Program-made: the position numbers and the translations under genes
Notes under the pieces: generated by a model
What the model was told of the DNA's origin: nothing
The model's database searches: none
What the model saw: only the letters and a program-made list of their open reading frames with translations
Source of the DNA: Desulfobulbaceae bacterium
Lineage (GTDB): Bacteria; Desulfobacterota; Desulfobulbia; Desulfobulbales; Desulfobulbaceae
Length of the DNA stretch: 64,000 bases
Direction: 5' to 3'
NCBI GenBank assembly: GCA_003508005.1
Contig: DNUE01000016.1
Coordinates: 46,565-110,564, forward strand
In this document: one piece after another, positions 57,131 through 64,000 of the stretch
Layout: each line of letters begins with the position of its first letter
Numbering within the stretch: position 1 is the stretch's first letter

Positions 57131-57276
57131 TAAAATATTAGAAATCAAGTTTGTGTCGGATTCTAGCCCTGAACCCGATACGTCGGGAATGCATAGGGAG
57201 CAGACATGGATGTTCGGAGTACAGTGGTGATTGGTTTTTATAACTATCACCTTCCATTATTCTCATAGGAGATCAC

Positions 57277-57789
57277 ATGTATCACTTTCATTATTACAAT
57301 AAAGCCGCTGCTATCCTGATGGTTCTAATGTTTCTCTCCGGCTGCGGCACAGTTGAGCACAAGATTACTTTCGATCAACAATACTCCATGCAACCTGGTA
57401 CGAAGGTCGAACTTGGCACCGTGAAGAATCAGACGGGACAGAACTTTGACATTGATGTCGAGAAAATGCTGGCAGATGCCCTAACCAATGCTCTAAAGAA
57501 GAAGAACCTCCAGTGGACTGAGGGAGCAGGCCCGAGACTGGTGCTCACTGCCGATATCGTTGAGTACGCTAAAGGAGATGCATTTAAGCGGTGGTTAATG
57601 CCCGGCTATGGATCGACCACTCTCGTCGTTAGGAGTGCGCTCAACGACTCCGACAACCGCAAGGTCGGGTCGGTGGATGCTAAGCGCACCGTAGATGCCG
57701 GTGGAGCCTATACCATCGGGGCATGGGAAACAATTTTCCAAAACGTTGCTGAAGACATAGTTGCGAATCTTGCAGAACAGGTGAAGTGA
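57277..57789 (+). CDS. DUF4410-like lipoprotein
   Basis: 170 aa from the ATG at 57277 (AGGAG 8 bp up). The lipobox FLSGCG follows a short hydrophobic segment. The body (VELGTVKNQTGQNFDIDVEK, LVLTADIVEYAKGDAFKRW, AYTIGAWETIFQNVAEDIV) matches the DUF4410 type, outer-membrane-associated lipoproteins of unknown function. Its promoter is copy 5. Confidence 0.75.
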   Translation: MYHFHYYNKAAAILMVLMFLSGCGTVEHKITFDQQYSMQPGTKVELGTVKNQTGQNFDIDVEKMLADALTNALKKKNLQWTEGAGPRLVLTADIVEYAKGDAFKRWLMPGYGSTTLVVRSALNDSDNRKVGSVDAKRTVDAGGAYTIGAWETIFQNVAEDIVANLAEQVK

Positions 57790-57799
57790 TCTGTGGGCC

Positions 57800-57879
57800 T
57801 GTATCCTTTCCGGCAGGTTGAGGTATCCGGTTGCCATTTCAAACTGTGTTTGACTTGTCATGCCCTTGGCTCCTATAAT
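57800..57879 (+). promoter_or_regulatory. Shared promoter element, copy 6
   Basis: CCGGCAGGTTGAGGTATCCGG, then TTGACT at 57850-57855 and TATAAT at 57874-57879 (18-bp spacer). The upstream part is absent. It starts just after the preceding stop and lies 234 bp before the next gene. Confidence 0.65.
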
Positions 57880-58113
57880 TTCAAAAAATAGCTATTGAAT
57901 ATTTCTGTAAATTATGACTATGTGCGTGATGTTGCCGCTCATCCAACGTCGTGTACGACTCGCAGATTCGCCGAGCCTCAACCTTGCTTTTGGATATGAA
58001 AGGGAGGACTATAACAGCACAGTTACACACGCAGGCTATTCAGTTTTTGGTTGAACAATTATCAATAACATATTGTTAGATAGTCATAAACCATAATCAA
58101 ATAGAGAGACGAA

Positions 58114-58497
58114 ATGAGAAATCTATTATTTTTTACAGCATTGTTAGCAATTTCTTTTTTTCTGACAGGATGCGCAAGTCTAACCAATGACCCAATGACA
58201 CCTGTTGCCGTCTCATTGAGCACCGGAGAAGAAGGTGATTGTACTTTTCAAAATAAACGCGGTTTATGGCAGGTACATGTTCCATGCACTGTTTCAATAA
58301 GAAGATCAGATGATGTATTGAAGTATGATTGTATAACAGAAGATGGGCGTAAGGCTGCTGGCGCGATTGAAAGTACAATTGGAGCAAAAATTGTTGCGAG
58401 TGCTATTTTTCTTGATTTTGGTATTGTCGATGCAATTACTGACAAACATCGCGAATATCCGGCAAGTTTTGTCATCCCAATAGCAAAGAGCCATTAA
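58114..58497 (+). CDS. Small lipoprotein, unknown function
   Basis: 127 aa. The lipobox is FFLTGCAS after LLFFTALLAISF. The mature part has two Cys pairs (DCTFQNKRGLWQVHVPC, YDCITEDG) and a glycine-rich hydrophobic helix near the end. No family could be assigned with certainty. GAGAGACGAA precedes the ATG. It is the target of promoter copy 6. Confidence 0.65.
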   Translation: MRNLLFFTALLAISFFLTGCASLTNDPMTPVAVSLSTGEEGDCTFQNKRGLWQVHVPCTVSIRRSDDVLKYDCITEDGRKAAGAIESTIGAKIVASAIFLDFGIVDAITDKHREYPASFVIPIAKSH

Positions 58498-58784
58498 AGA
58501 CAAATAAATCTTATGAAAGCAAAGTCAACAAGGCTTTGGGTGCAACTCTCTTTACTCTCTTGGTATTTGGCATCGGCAAAATGCCACACTAAACCAACGG
58601 CTTCAAGGAACTTCAGCGCTGTTGCGCTGCCGGCCCTTGAGTAGCAGGTACAGGTAATTAATTCATCATTTAGCTGTGCGTTTATGCCAAAAAGAGGTGC
58701 TCCAGGTTAATCGGACAGGTTAGCGGCAGGAATTATCACCCTACAGGAATAATCATTCCCGCATTGCTCCTATCTGCGACCCAG
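58498..58784. other. Intergenic region before promoter copy 7, nothing recognised
   Basis: About 290 bp with no gene or clear signal. Confidence 0.4.
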
Positions 58785-58895
58785 GTTATTTCCTACGTAT
58801 TTGCAATATATCTAAGTTCCAGCTCTTTATGACATTTTGAGATTGCCGGTGGTTATCCACACCCGTTTGACTTCCTTTTTTTATAAAGTTATAAT
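58785..58895 (+). promoter_or_regulatory. Shared promoter element, copy 7
   Basis: CTACGTATTTGCAATATATC, then ATTTTGAGATTGCCGGTGG, then TTGACT at 58867-58872 and TATAAT at 58890-58895 (17-bp spacer). It precedes a riboswitch leader and the SBBP gene. Confidence 0.7.
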
Positions 58896-58907
58896 TTAAC
58901 ATATTCA

Positions 58908-58976
58908 AAGCCAAAGCCAAACCTGCCGCAAGACAGAGACGGAAAGCCACGGGTCTTTCGAGATAGCCGGGTTGCC
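58908..58976 (+). promoter_or_regulatory. Cyclic di-GMP-I (GEMM) riboswitch aptamer
   Basis: GCCAAACCTGCCGCAAGAC, then GGAAAGCCACGGGTCT, TTCGAGATAGCCGGGTTGCC follow the GEMM-I pattern: the GCCAAACC entry, a GNRA-like GCAA loop, the conserved AAGCCACGGG(U/C)CU core, and AGCCGGGUUGCC on return. It starts just after promoter copy 7. The 3' strand is shared with the terminator, so c-di-GMP binding should break the terminator and turn the SBBP gene on. Confidence 0.8.
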
Positions 58977-59003
58977 TTGTTTATAAGGTAATCCGGCTTT
59001 TTG
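58965..59003 (+). terminator. Riboswitch-overlapping terminator
   Basis: AGCCGGGTTGCCTT pairs with AAGGTAATCCGGCT around GTTTAT and is followed by TTTTTG. The 5' arm lies within the aptamer, the layout of a transcriptional ON switch. Confidence 0.8.
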
Positions 59004-59035
59004 TTTAACGCATTGCCAGGAAACGAGTTGTTTCA

Positions 59036-60838
59036 ATGCAAATACCCTCCAGCCCATACAGCTTTATTCGACATGGATTCCTCCTGCTGATTCTTCCATT
59101 TTTTCTGCCGGGTTTTCTGTCAATCACTTCCGTTCACGCCGCAGATGGCGTTTTCGGTTGGGCCAAGGCCATGGGCGGCGCTTCATCCGGAGGCGGGGAA
59201 GACATTTTTGTTGACGCCTCCGGCAACGTCTACACCACTGGTTACTTCTATGGAACAGCCGATTTCGACCCTGGTCCGGGAACGTTCTACCTGACCAGTG
59301 CGGGTAGGGATATTTTTATCCTCAAGTTGAACAGCAGCGGCAGATTTGTCTGGGCCAAGTCCATTGGCGGATGGACTAATGCTGTGGAAGGCAGAGCAGC
59401 GAGCATCGCTGTCGACAACTCCGGCAACGTTTACATCACCAGCGTTTTTGACAGCGCAGCGGACTTCGATCCAGGGCCCGGGACTTCCATCCTCACCAGT
59501 TCATCGTATAAGGATATATTTATCCTCAAGTTGAACAGCAGCGGCCACTTTGTCTGGGCCAAGTCCATTGGCGGGTGGGGAGATGTTCCAGAATATGAAT
59601 CCAGAAAAGGTAGCATCTCTGTAGACACCTCCAGCAACGTTTACATCACCAGTAAGTTCGTTGGCACTGCGGACCTTGACCCCGGGGCTGGAACGTTCTA
59701 CCAGACCAGTGCGGGCGGAGCGGATATTTTTATCAGCAAACTTGACAGGGTAGGCAACTTTGTCTGGGCAAAAGCCATGGGCGGGATTGAAGACGATGAG
59801 GTAAAAGACATTTTCGTTGACGCCTCCGGCAACGTCTACACCACCGGCACCTTCATGGGAACAAGTGATTTTGACCCAGGTCCGGAAATGTTCTACCTGA
59901 CCAGTGTAGGAGCTGAGGATATTTTTATCAGCAAACTGGACAGGAGCGGCAACTTTGTCTGGGCTAGGCCCATAGGGCCTATAGGTGGTATTGTTGGAAC
60001 TTTTGTAACTCCCCATGGCATCTCTGTAGACATCTTGGGCAACGTTTACTCCATCGGTCAGTTCGCAGAAGTATGGACATGGGCCTCTGACTCCCCGGTA
60101 TGGACCAATCTCGGAGGCTATACTTCCGACATGTTCGTCAGCAAACTGGACAGCAGCGGCTCCCCTGTCTGGGTCAAGATAATAGGGGGTAGTCAGCAAA
60201 GTACAGCCGCAGCAGGCATTTCCGTCGATACCTTAGGCAACGTTTATACAGCCGGCTCTTTCGGAGGCACTATCGACGCTGACCCTGGAGACGGGACGTT
60301 CTCCCTGACCAGTGCGGGTGATTGGGATATATTCATCAGCAAACTGGACAGCAGCGGCAACTTAGTCTGGGCCAAGGCCATAGGTGGGCCTTCATCCGAT
60401 TGGGCATCCGAAATCTCCATAGACGCCTCCGGCAATATGTATACCACCGGGAGTTTTGCTGGTACTGTCGACTTTGACCCAGGTCCGGGAACGTTCAACC
60501 TCACCAGTGCGGGTGTATATGGGGATATTTTTGTTCTTTGCCTGAATCAAAGGAGTACGCTTACCGTATCGTTGCCGGGAAATGGTCTTGGCAGTGTAGC
60601 AAGTTCACCAGCAGGGATCAATTGTGGTTCTGACTGCAGCGAGACCTACAATTACGGGACAACAGTCACTCTCACTCCAACGGTTGATCCTGACTCAATT
60701 TTCTCAGGCTGGTCCGGAGCGTGTTCTGGCAAGGGATCATGCACAATACAAATGGACAGAGATCAGTCTGTATCCGCATTTTTTGCCAAACTAGTCATGC
60801 CCCCTATCTATAAATTACTTTTAGATCAGGAACCCTAA
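59036..60838 (+). CDS. Secreted SBBP-repeat beta-propeller protein with InlB-like tail
   Basis: 600 aa. A signal peptide of about 36 residues ends near SVHAADG. About seven SBBP-type repeats of 65-70 residues follow (FVWAKAMGG, DASGNVYTTG, ADFDPGPGTFYLTSAG, DIFILKLNSSG). The C-terminal 90 residues form an InlB-like bacterial repeat (GSVASSPAGINCGSDCSETY, FSGWSGACSGKGSCTIQMDR) ending in a short tail LLLDQEP. The tail and following bases recur after the gene at 62424. A c-di-GMP riboswitch sits in its leader, so an adhesive, sessile-state role is likely. Confidence 0.85.
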   Translation: MQIPSSPYSFIRHGFLLLILPFFLPGFLSITSVHAADGVFGWAKAMGGASSGGGEDIFVDASGNVYTTGYFYGTADFDPGPGTFYLTSAGRDIFILKLNSSGRFVWAKSIGGWTNAVEGRAASIAVDNSGNVYITSVFDSAADFDPGPGTSILTSSSYKDIFILKLNSSGHFVWAKSIGGWGDVPEYESRKGSISVDTSSNVYITSKFVGTADLDPGAGTFYQTSAGGADIFISKLDRVGNFVWAKAMGGIEDDEVKDIFVDASGNVYTTGTFMGTSDFDPGPEMFYLTSVGAEDIFISKLDRSGNFVWARPIGPIGGIVGTFVTPHGISVDILGNVYSIGQFAEVWTWASDSPVWTNLGGYTSDMFVSKLDSSGSPVWVKIIGGSQQSTAAAGISVDTLGNVYTAGSFGGTIDADPGDGTFSLTSAGDWDIFISKLDSSGNLVWAKAIGGPSSDWASEISIDASGNMYTTGSFAGTVDFDPGPGTFNLTSAGVYGDIFVLCLNQRSTLTVSLPGNGLGSVASSPAGINCGSDCSETYNYGTTVTLTPTVDPDSIFSGWSGACSGKGSCTIQMDRDQSVSAFFAKLVMPPIYKLLLDQEP

Positions 60839-61047
60839 TGTTCTCCCGTTTGTCGGGCTTGATTTTTAGTTTATGTCAAGTCGCGGCAGGAGGGCGAACC
60901 AAAAGAGTGCAACGAATATTATCGACAAAACCAGTGAATTGATTTTACCCGGATTATCCAAATGGCGGCTTAACCATGAGGGTTATTCACCTTATTTTTG
61001 CCGACAACCTGTCCGACCAATCAGGGCCACCTCTGGAGGATCGTTGA

Positions 61048-62235
61048 ATGAAAAACTGTCTGCACGCGAACCGTTTTTCTTATGTCCTGATGCTGGCCTG
61101 CATTCTCGCTCACATCCTGAACCAAACTGCATACGGCGGAGAGTGGACTGCCGCAGCCGATATGTCCACCGCTCGAGCCGGACATACCGCAACGCTGCTG
61201 GGTGATGGCCGTGTCCTGGTTGCAGGTGGGAGCAATGCATCTATTCCACCTTATAATGTTCCGACTCTCTCCAGCGCGGAATTCTACATACCATCAACGA
61301 ATACCTGGTCCCCTGCCCCGAGCATGTCCACCCCTCGCGATAACCATAGCGCCACGCTGTTAAAAAACGGGCGCGTGCTTGTTGCAGGTGGATATCCTGA
61401 CGAGAGTGGAGGAAATTGTCTCAACACCGCGGAAATCTATGATCCGCTGGCCAATTCCTGGTCCATGGCAGCAAGCATGGTTGAACCGCATTGCTTTCAT
61501 ACTGCCACACTCCTGCAGGACGGGCGGGTCTTGGTCGGAAATTTCATTGATATATTCTCATCAACGGAAGTTTACGATCCATCTACCAATGCTTGGGAGC
61601 AGGTATCTGATTTGGTTAGACCGCACAGTGCCACATTACTGCAGGACGGCCGCGTCTTGGCGGTAGAGGGGATTGACATGTTCAGTAGTGGTCCACTTGC
61701 GTACCTGTTCAATCCATCGACGAACACCTGGTCTGCCGCCGCCAGCATGGCATCCCCCAGATCCGGATTCAGCGCCACCTTGTTGTCAGACGGTCGCGTT
61801 CTTGTTACGGGGGGATATTTTGAAGAATATTATCCTCCAGGATTGGTGTTCCCAGCCCCGGAGATCTATGATCCGTCGACCAATACCTGGTCCATGGCAA
61901 ACATTTTGAAAGTAGACCGGGTTCGTCACGGCGCAACCCTGCTGCATGACGGGTCCGTTCTTGTTTTTGGCGGGTGGAATAGTTCCGATTGGCACGCCAG
62001 CGCGGAACAGTACAATCCAACCCAGGATTTCTGGAGGGTGATGAAGAATATGATCGCGGTCCGGGCAGGCTTTACAGACACGCTGCTGCCAGACGGTCGT
62101 GTCTTGGTCACCGGGGGGTTCAATGCGAGTGAGGGATTTCTCTCCAGTGCCGAATTATACGATCCTGTTGAAACAGCAGAACCCTTTCCCTGGCTGCTCT
62201 TTCTTCCCCCTATTTTCAGCGCATCAAGACCGTAG
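61048..62235 (+). CDS. Secreted Kelch-repeat protein
   Basis: 395 aa from the ATG at 61048 (TGGAGGATCG just upstream). A signal peptide (MLACILAHILNQTAYGG) is followed by about six or seven Kelch-like repeats of about 50 residues with the pattern HTATLLGDGRVLVAGG...YDPSTNTWS, as in galactose-oxidase-type beta-propellers. The Cys-Tyr copper site of galactose oxidase is not evident. Likely extracellular. It does not have the shared promoter element in front. Confidence 0.82.
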   Translation: MKNCLHANRFSYVLMLACILAHILNQTAYGGEWTAAADMSTARAGHTATLLGDGRVLVAGGSNASIPPYNVPTLSSAEFYIPSTNTWSPAPSMSTPRDNHSATLLKNGRVLVAGGYPDESGGNCLNTAEIYDPLANSWSMAASMVEPHCFHTATLLQDGRVLVGNFIDIFSSTEVYDPSTNAWEQVSDLVRPHSATLLQDGRVLAVEGIDMFSSGPLAYLFNPSTNTWSAAASMASPRSGFSATLLSDGRVLVTGGYFEEYYPPGLVFPAPEIYDPSTNTWSMANILKVDRVRHGATLLHDGSVLVFGGWNSSDWHASAEQYNPTQDFWRVMKNMIAVRAGFTDTLLPDGRVLVTGGFNASEGFLSSAELYDPVETAEPFPWLLFLPPIFSASRP

Positions 62236-62423
62236 TTGGGGTGTGACCAGCTACAAAGGAAGGGTAACAGAGGACGTCCGTAACCTTAAATGTCTCCGTT
62301 ACCGACCGATTTAATGGAGCCGACCGTGATAGGAGTAATGGTGCCAGTAAAGCGTGACGACAAGTTGCGAAAAGCTGCCTTTTCACGAAAACCGGACAAT
62401 AGAAATTAGGCAATGGGCGATCA

Positions 62424-63872
62424 GTGGGTATCACTATACTGAAATTCATTCATATCCCGATTATCCTCTCATATGCATGTCTTCATTATGGTCAAGTTCT
62501 GGCCGGTAACAATGCAGGGGCAGCTTTTTCCACTTGGCCGGACACGGGACAGACCACCTGTTATGATGATATCGGCAATGTTCTGAACCCATGTCCTGCC
62601 GAAGGTCAGCCATTTTATGGGCAAGATGCCCAGTACGCCGGCCCAACACGCTCCTATACCAAGTTGGAAATAAATGGCAATGCCCTGCCCGAATCCGCTA
62701 AGTCCTGGGCCATGGTTCGTGACAATATCACCGGCTTGATCTGGGAGGCAAAAGATGGTAGGGACGGCATTCAGGACTACACCAACCATCATGACGCGGA
62801 CAACATTTATACCTGGTGCGACACCAATCCGGACACCAACGGTGGCAACCAGGGGACCTGCGGGACTAACGACACCAAGGATTTTATTGACGCCCTGAAC
62901 GGTTCGTCTTTTGGCGGCCACACGGACTGGCGGCTGCCTTCCATCAAAGAATTGACCACTCTTGTTGATCGCAGCCGATATGGGCCAGCCATCGGAACAA
63001 ACTATTTCCCTTTAACTGTTTGGTCCCTTTACGAAAAACCAAGTTACTGGTCATCAACCACCGACTTGTTCCGCCAAGACAAAGCATGGCGCATAAATTT
63101 CCGCAACGGCGACAGCGAAGAAACCCGCCTTAAGTTGATTAGATGTCATGTTCGTGCTGTCCGCGGCGGACAGACCCCGCCAGAGAAAAGGTTTGTGGAC
63201 AATCAGGACGGCACGGTGACCGACACCGTCACCCGCCTCCAGTGGCAGCAGGCGACAGCCGATCCCTCCGGCGACGGTACCCCGGACGCCATGACCTGGG
63301 AGGACGCCTTGGCCTATGCGGAAAACCTCTCCCTGGCCGGCCATGAAGACTGGCGCCTTCCGGACTTCAACGAGTTGGCCTCCGTTGTCGACTATTCCCG
63401 GTACGATCCGGCCATCGATAACAAGGCTTTCCCACGCACGGCGCGGCCCCCGTACTGGTCTTCTACCACCTTAGAAGCATGGGGTGAGACTGCGTGGAAC
63501 ATGAGTTTTTGGAGTGGCGGTTACGACTCCCAATATAAGTCGTACAACTTATATATGCGGGCTGTCCGCAATCATCCTTCAATGAAGTTTTTCCTTACCC
63601 TATCAATGCTCGGGAGTGGTCTTGGCAGTGTCGCAAGTTCTCCAGCAGGGATTGATTGCGGGTCAGACTGCAGCGGGACCTTCAATTTCGGGACCACAGT
63701 CACTTTAACCGCTACGGCGAGTCCTGGCTCAATGTTCTCAGGCTGGTCCGGAGCATGTTCCGGTAGCGGATCATGCACAATACAAATGGACAGACATCAA
63801 GCATTATCGGCAATTTTTAACAAACCAATCATGCCTTCTATTTATGAATTACTCTTAGATCAGGAACCCTAA
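62424..63872 (+). CDS. Secreted protein with two DUF1566 domains and InlB-like tail
   Basis: 482 aa from a GTG at 62424 with no strong ribosome site; the start is not certain. A signal-like stretch (IPIILSYACLHYGQVLAG) leads into a first DUF1566/Lcl domain (about 30-250: NITGLIWEAKDG, DWRLPSIKELTTLVD, SYWSSTTD, CHVRAVRGGQ), a second (about 255-385: VDNQDGTVTDTVTRLQWQQA, DWRLPDFNELASVVD, PYWSSTTL), and an InlB-like repeat with tail MPSIYELLLDQEP. The last part is almost the same as in the gene at 59036. Confidence 0.83.
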   Translation: MGITILKFIHIPIILSYACLHYGQVLAGNNAGAAFSTWPDTGQTTCYDDIGNVLNPCPAEGQPFYGQDAQYAGPTRSYTKLEINGNALPESAKSWAMVRDNITGLIWEAKDGRDGIQDYTNHHDADNIYTWCDTNPDTNGGNQGTCGTNDTKDFIDALNGSSFGGHTDWRLPSIKELTTLVDRSRYGPAIGTNYFPLTVWSLYEKPSYWSSTTDLFRQDKAWRINFRNGDSEETRLKLIRCHVRAVRGGQTPPEKRFVDNQDGTVTDTVTRLQWQQATADPSGDGTPDAMTWEDALAYAENLSLAGHEDWRLPDFNELASVVDYSRYDPAIDNKAFPRTARPPYWSSTTLEAWGETAWNMSFWSGGYDSQYKSYNLYMRAVRNHPSMKFFLTLSMLGSGLGSVASSPAGIDCGSDCSGTFNFGTTVTLTATASPGSMFSGWSGACSGSGSCTIQMDRHQALSAIFNKPIMPSIYELLLDQEP

Positions 63873-63905
63873 TGTTCTCCCCTTCATCGGGCTTGATTTT
63901 TAGTT
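63873..63905 (+). terminator. Weak terminator shared by two module-sharing genes
   Basis: TGTTCTCCCCTTCATCGGGC then TTGATTTTTAGTT follows the stop. Nearly the same sequence lies after the gene at 59036 (60839-60870). Confidence 0.4.
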
Positions 63906-63974
63906 AGTGCCCAGTTGCGAAAACTCTCTGTTAACGTAGATCAAAATTTTTCTTGGAGGGCGCAGGCATAAGAA

Positions 63975-64000
63975 AATCTGATTACGTACGAAACTCAGCC
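63975..64000 (+). repeat. 26-bp motif at the window end
   Basis: AATCTGATTACGTAC then GAAACTCAGCC, inverted relative to 50492-50517 with two mismatches. It is cut by the window end, so its full extent is unknown. Confidence 0.5.

Noticed and set aside
55715..58895. Integron cassette array, with the repeated element as attC sites
   Set aside because: The copies contain clear -35/-10 boxes at constant spacing and lie in front of genes; no integrase and no paired GTTRRRY/RYYYAAC ends were found.
61048..62235. Kelch protein as an active galactose oxidase
   Set aside because: The repeats fit, but the copper-binding Tyr/His and Cys-Tyr crosslink residues could not be identified.

Overview
The window looks like a chromosomal stretch of a Gram-negative, anaerobic, sulfate-reducing Desulfobacterota bacterium, most like Desulfobulbaceae/Desulfobulbales. 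The reasons are a dsrC gene with the CX10C sulfur-carrier tail, a ferredoxin with an Asp-substituted cluster motif typical of sulfate reducers, lipid A genes that use LpxI instead of LpxH, a short Rieske/cytochrome b pair, and many signalling genes. The assignment is by inspection only; no database search was possible.

From 1 to about 41.3 kb the window is mostly ordinary core genome. It starts with the tail of glmS and a NamZ-type muramidase, then lpxD-fabZ-lpxA-lpxI (lipid A). Facing these on the minus strand are lysS, an AT-rich sulfotransferase that looks inserted, and lolC-lolD. Next come a MetE-core-like protein, an rRNA uracil methyltransferase, a sigma-54 response regulator, and a long minus-strand run: TPR protein, ilvB, ilvN, psd, pssA, rsmD, coaD, Rieske protein, cytochrome b. 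Two tRNAs (Val-CAC, Arg-CCG) follow, then a c-di-GMP/CheY/CheC signalling group, a ferredoxin, galE, a DMT exporter, a tautomerase, ligA-acyP-Zn ribbon-ATP-grasp, dsrC, a PpiD-like chaperone, a very long SNF2 protein, hisD and rsmG.

From about 41.4 kb to the end the window is accessory in character. It holds two group II introns (one without an ORF, one with a reverse transcriptase), a SAM-II-type riboswitch in front of a broken metK, an ABC-2 transporter, a PhnD-like lipoprotein with its own histidine kinase, a Tat-exported Fe superoxide dismutase, and a spread-out family of secreted proteins. These carry FISUMP, DUF1566/Lcl, collagen-like, SBBP beta-propeller, Kelch and InlB-like modules, plus small lipoproteins.

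The most interesting point is that at least seven sites in the 41.4-59 kb part carry the same roughly 100-bp promoter element. It has a core GGTTGAGATTGCCGG followed by TTGACT, an 18-bp spacer (17 in one copy) and TATAAT-like boxes, and it lies upstream of the secreted-protein and lipoprotein genes. One copy instead drives what looks like a roughly 130-nt small RNA, and one drives a leader with a c-di-GMP-I (GEMM) riboswitch overlapping a terminator. Two of the secreted proteins share a signal peptide leader, and two FISUMP proteins share nearly identical 3' flanks around a highly divergent 23-codon stretch, which resembles the variable region of a diversity-generating retroelement target. No such retroelement reverse transcriptase is present here. 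Together these suggest a co-regulated, possibly c-di-GMP-linked surface protein system that shuffles modules between members.
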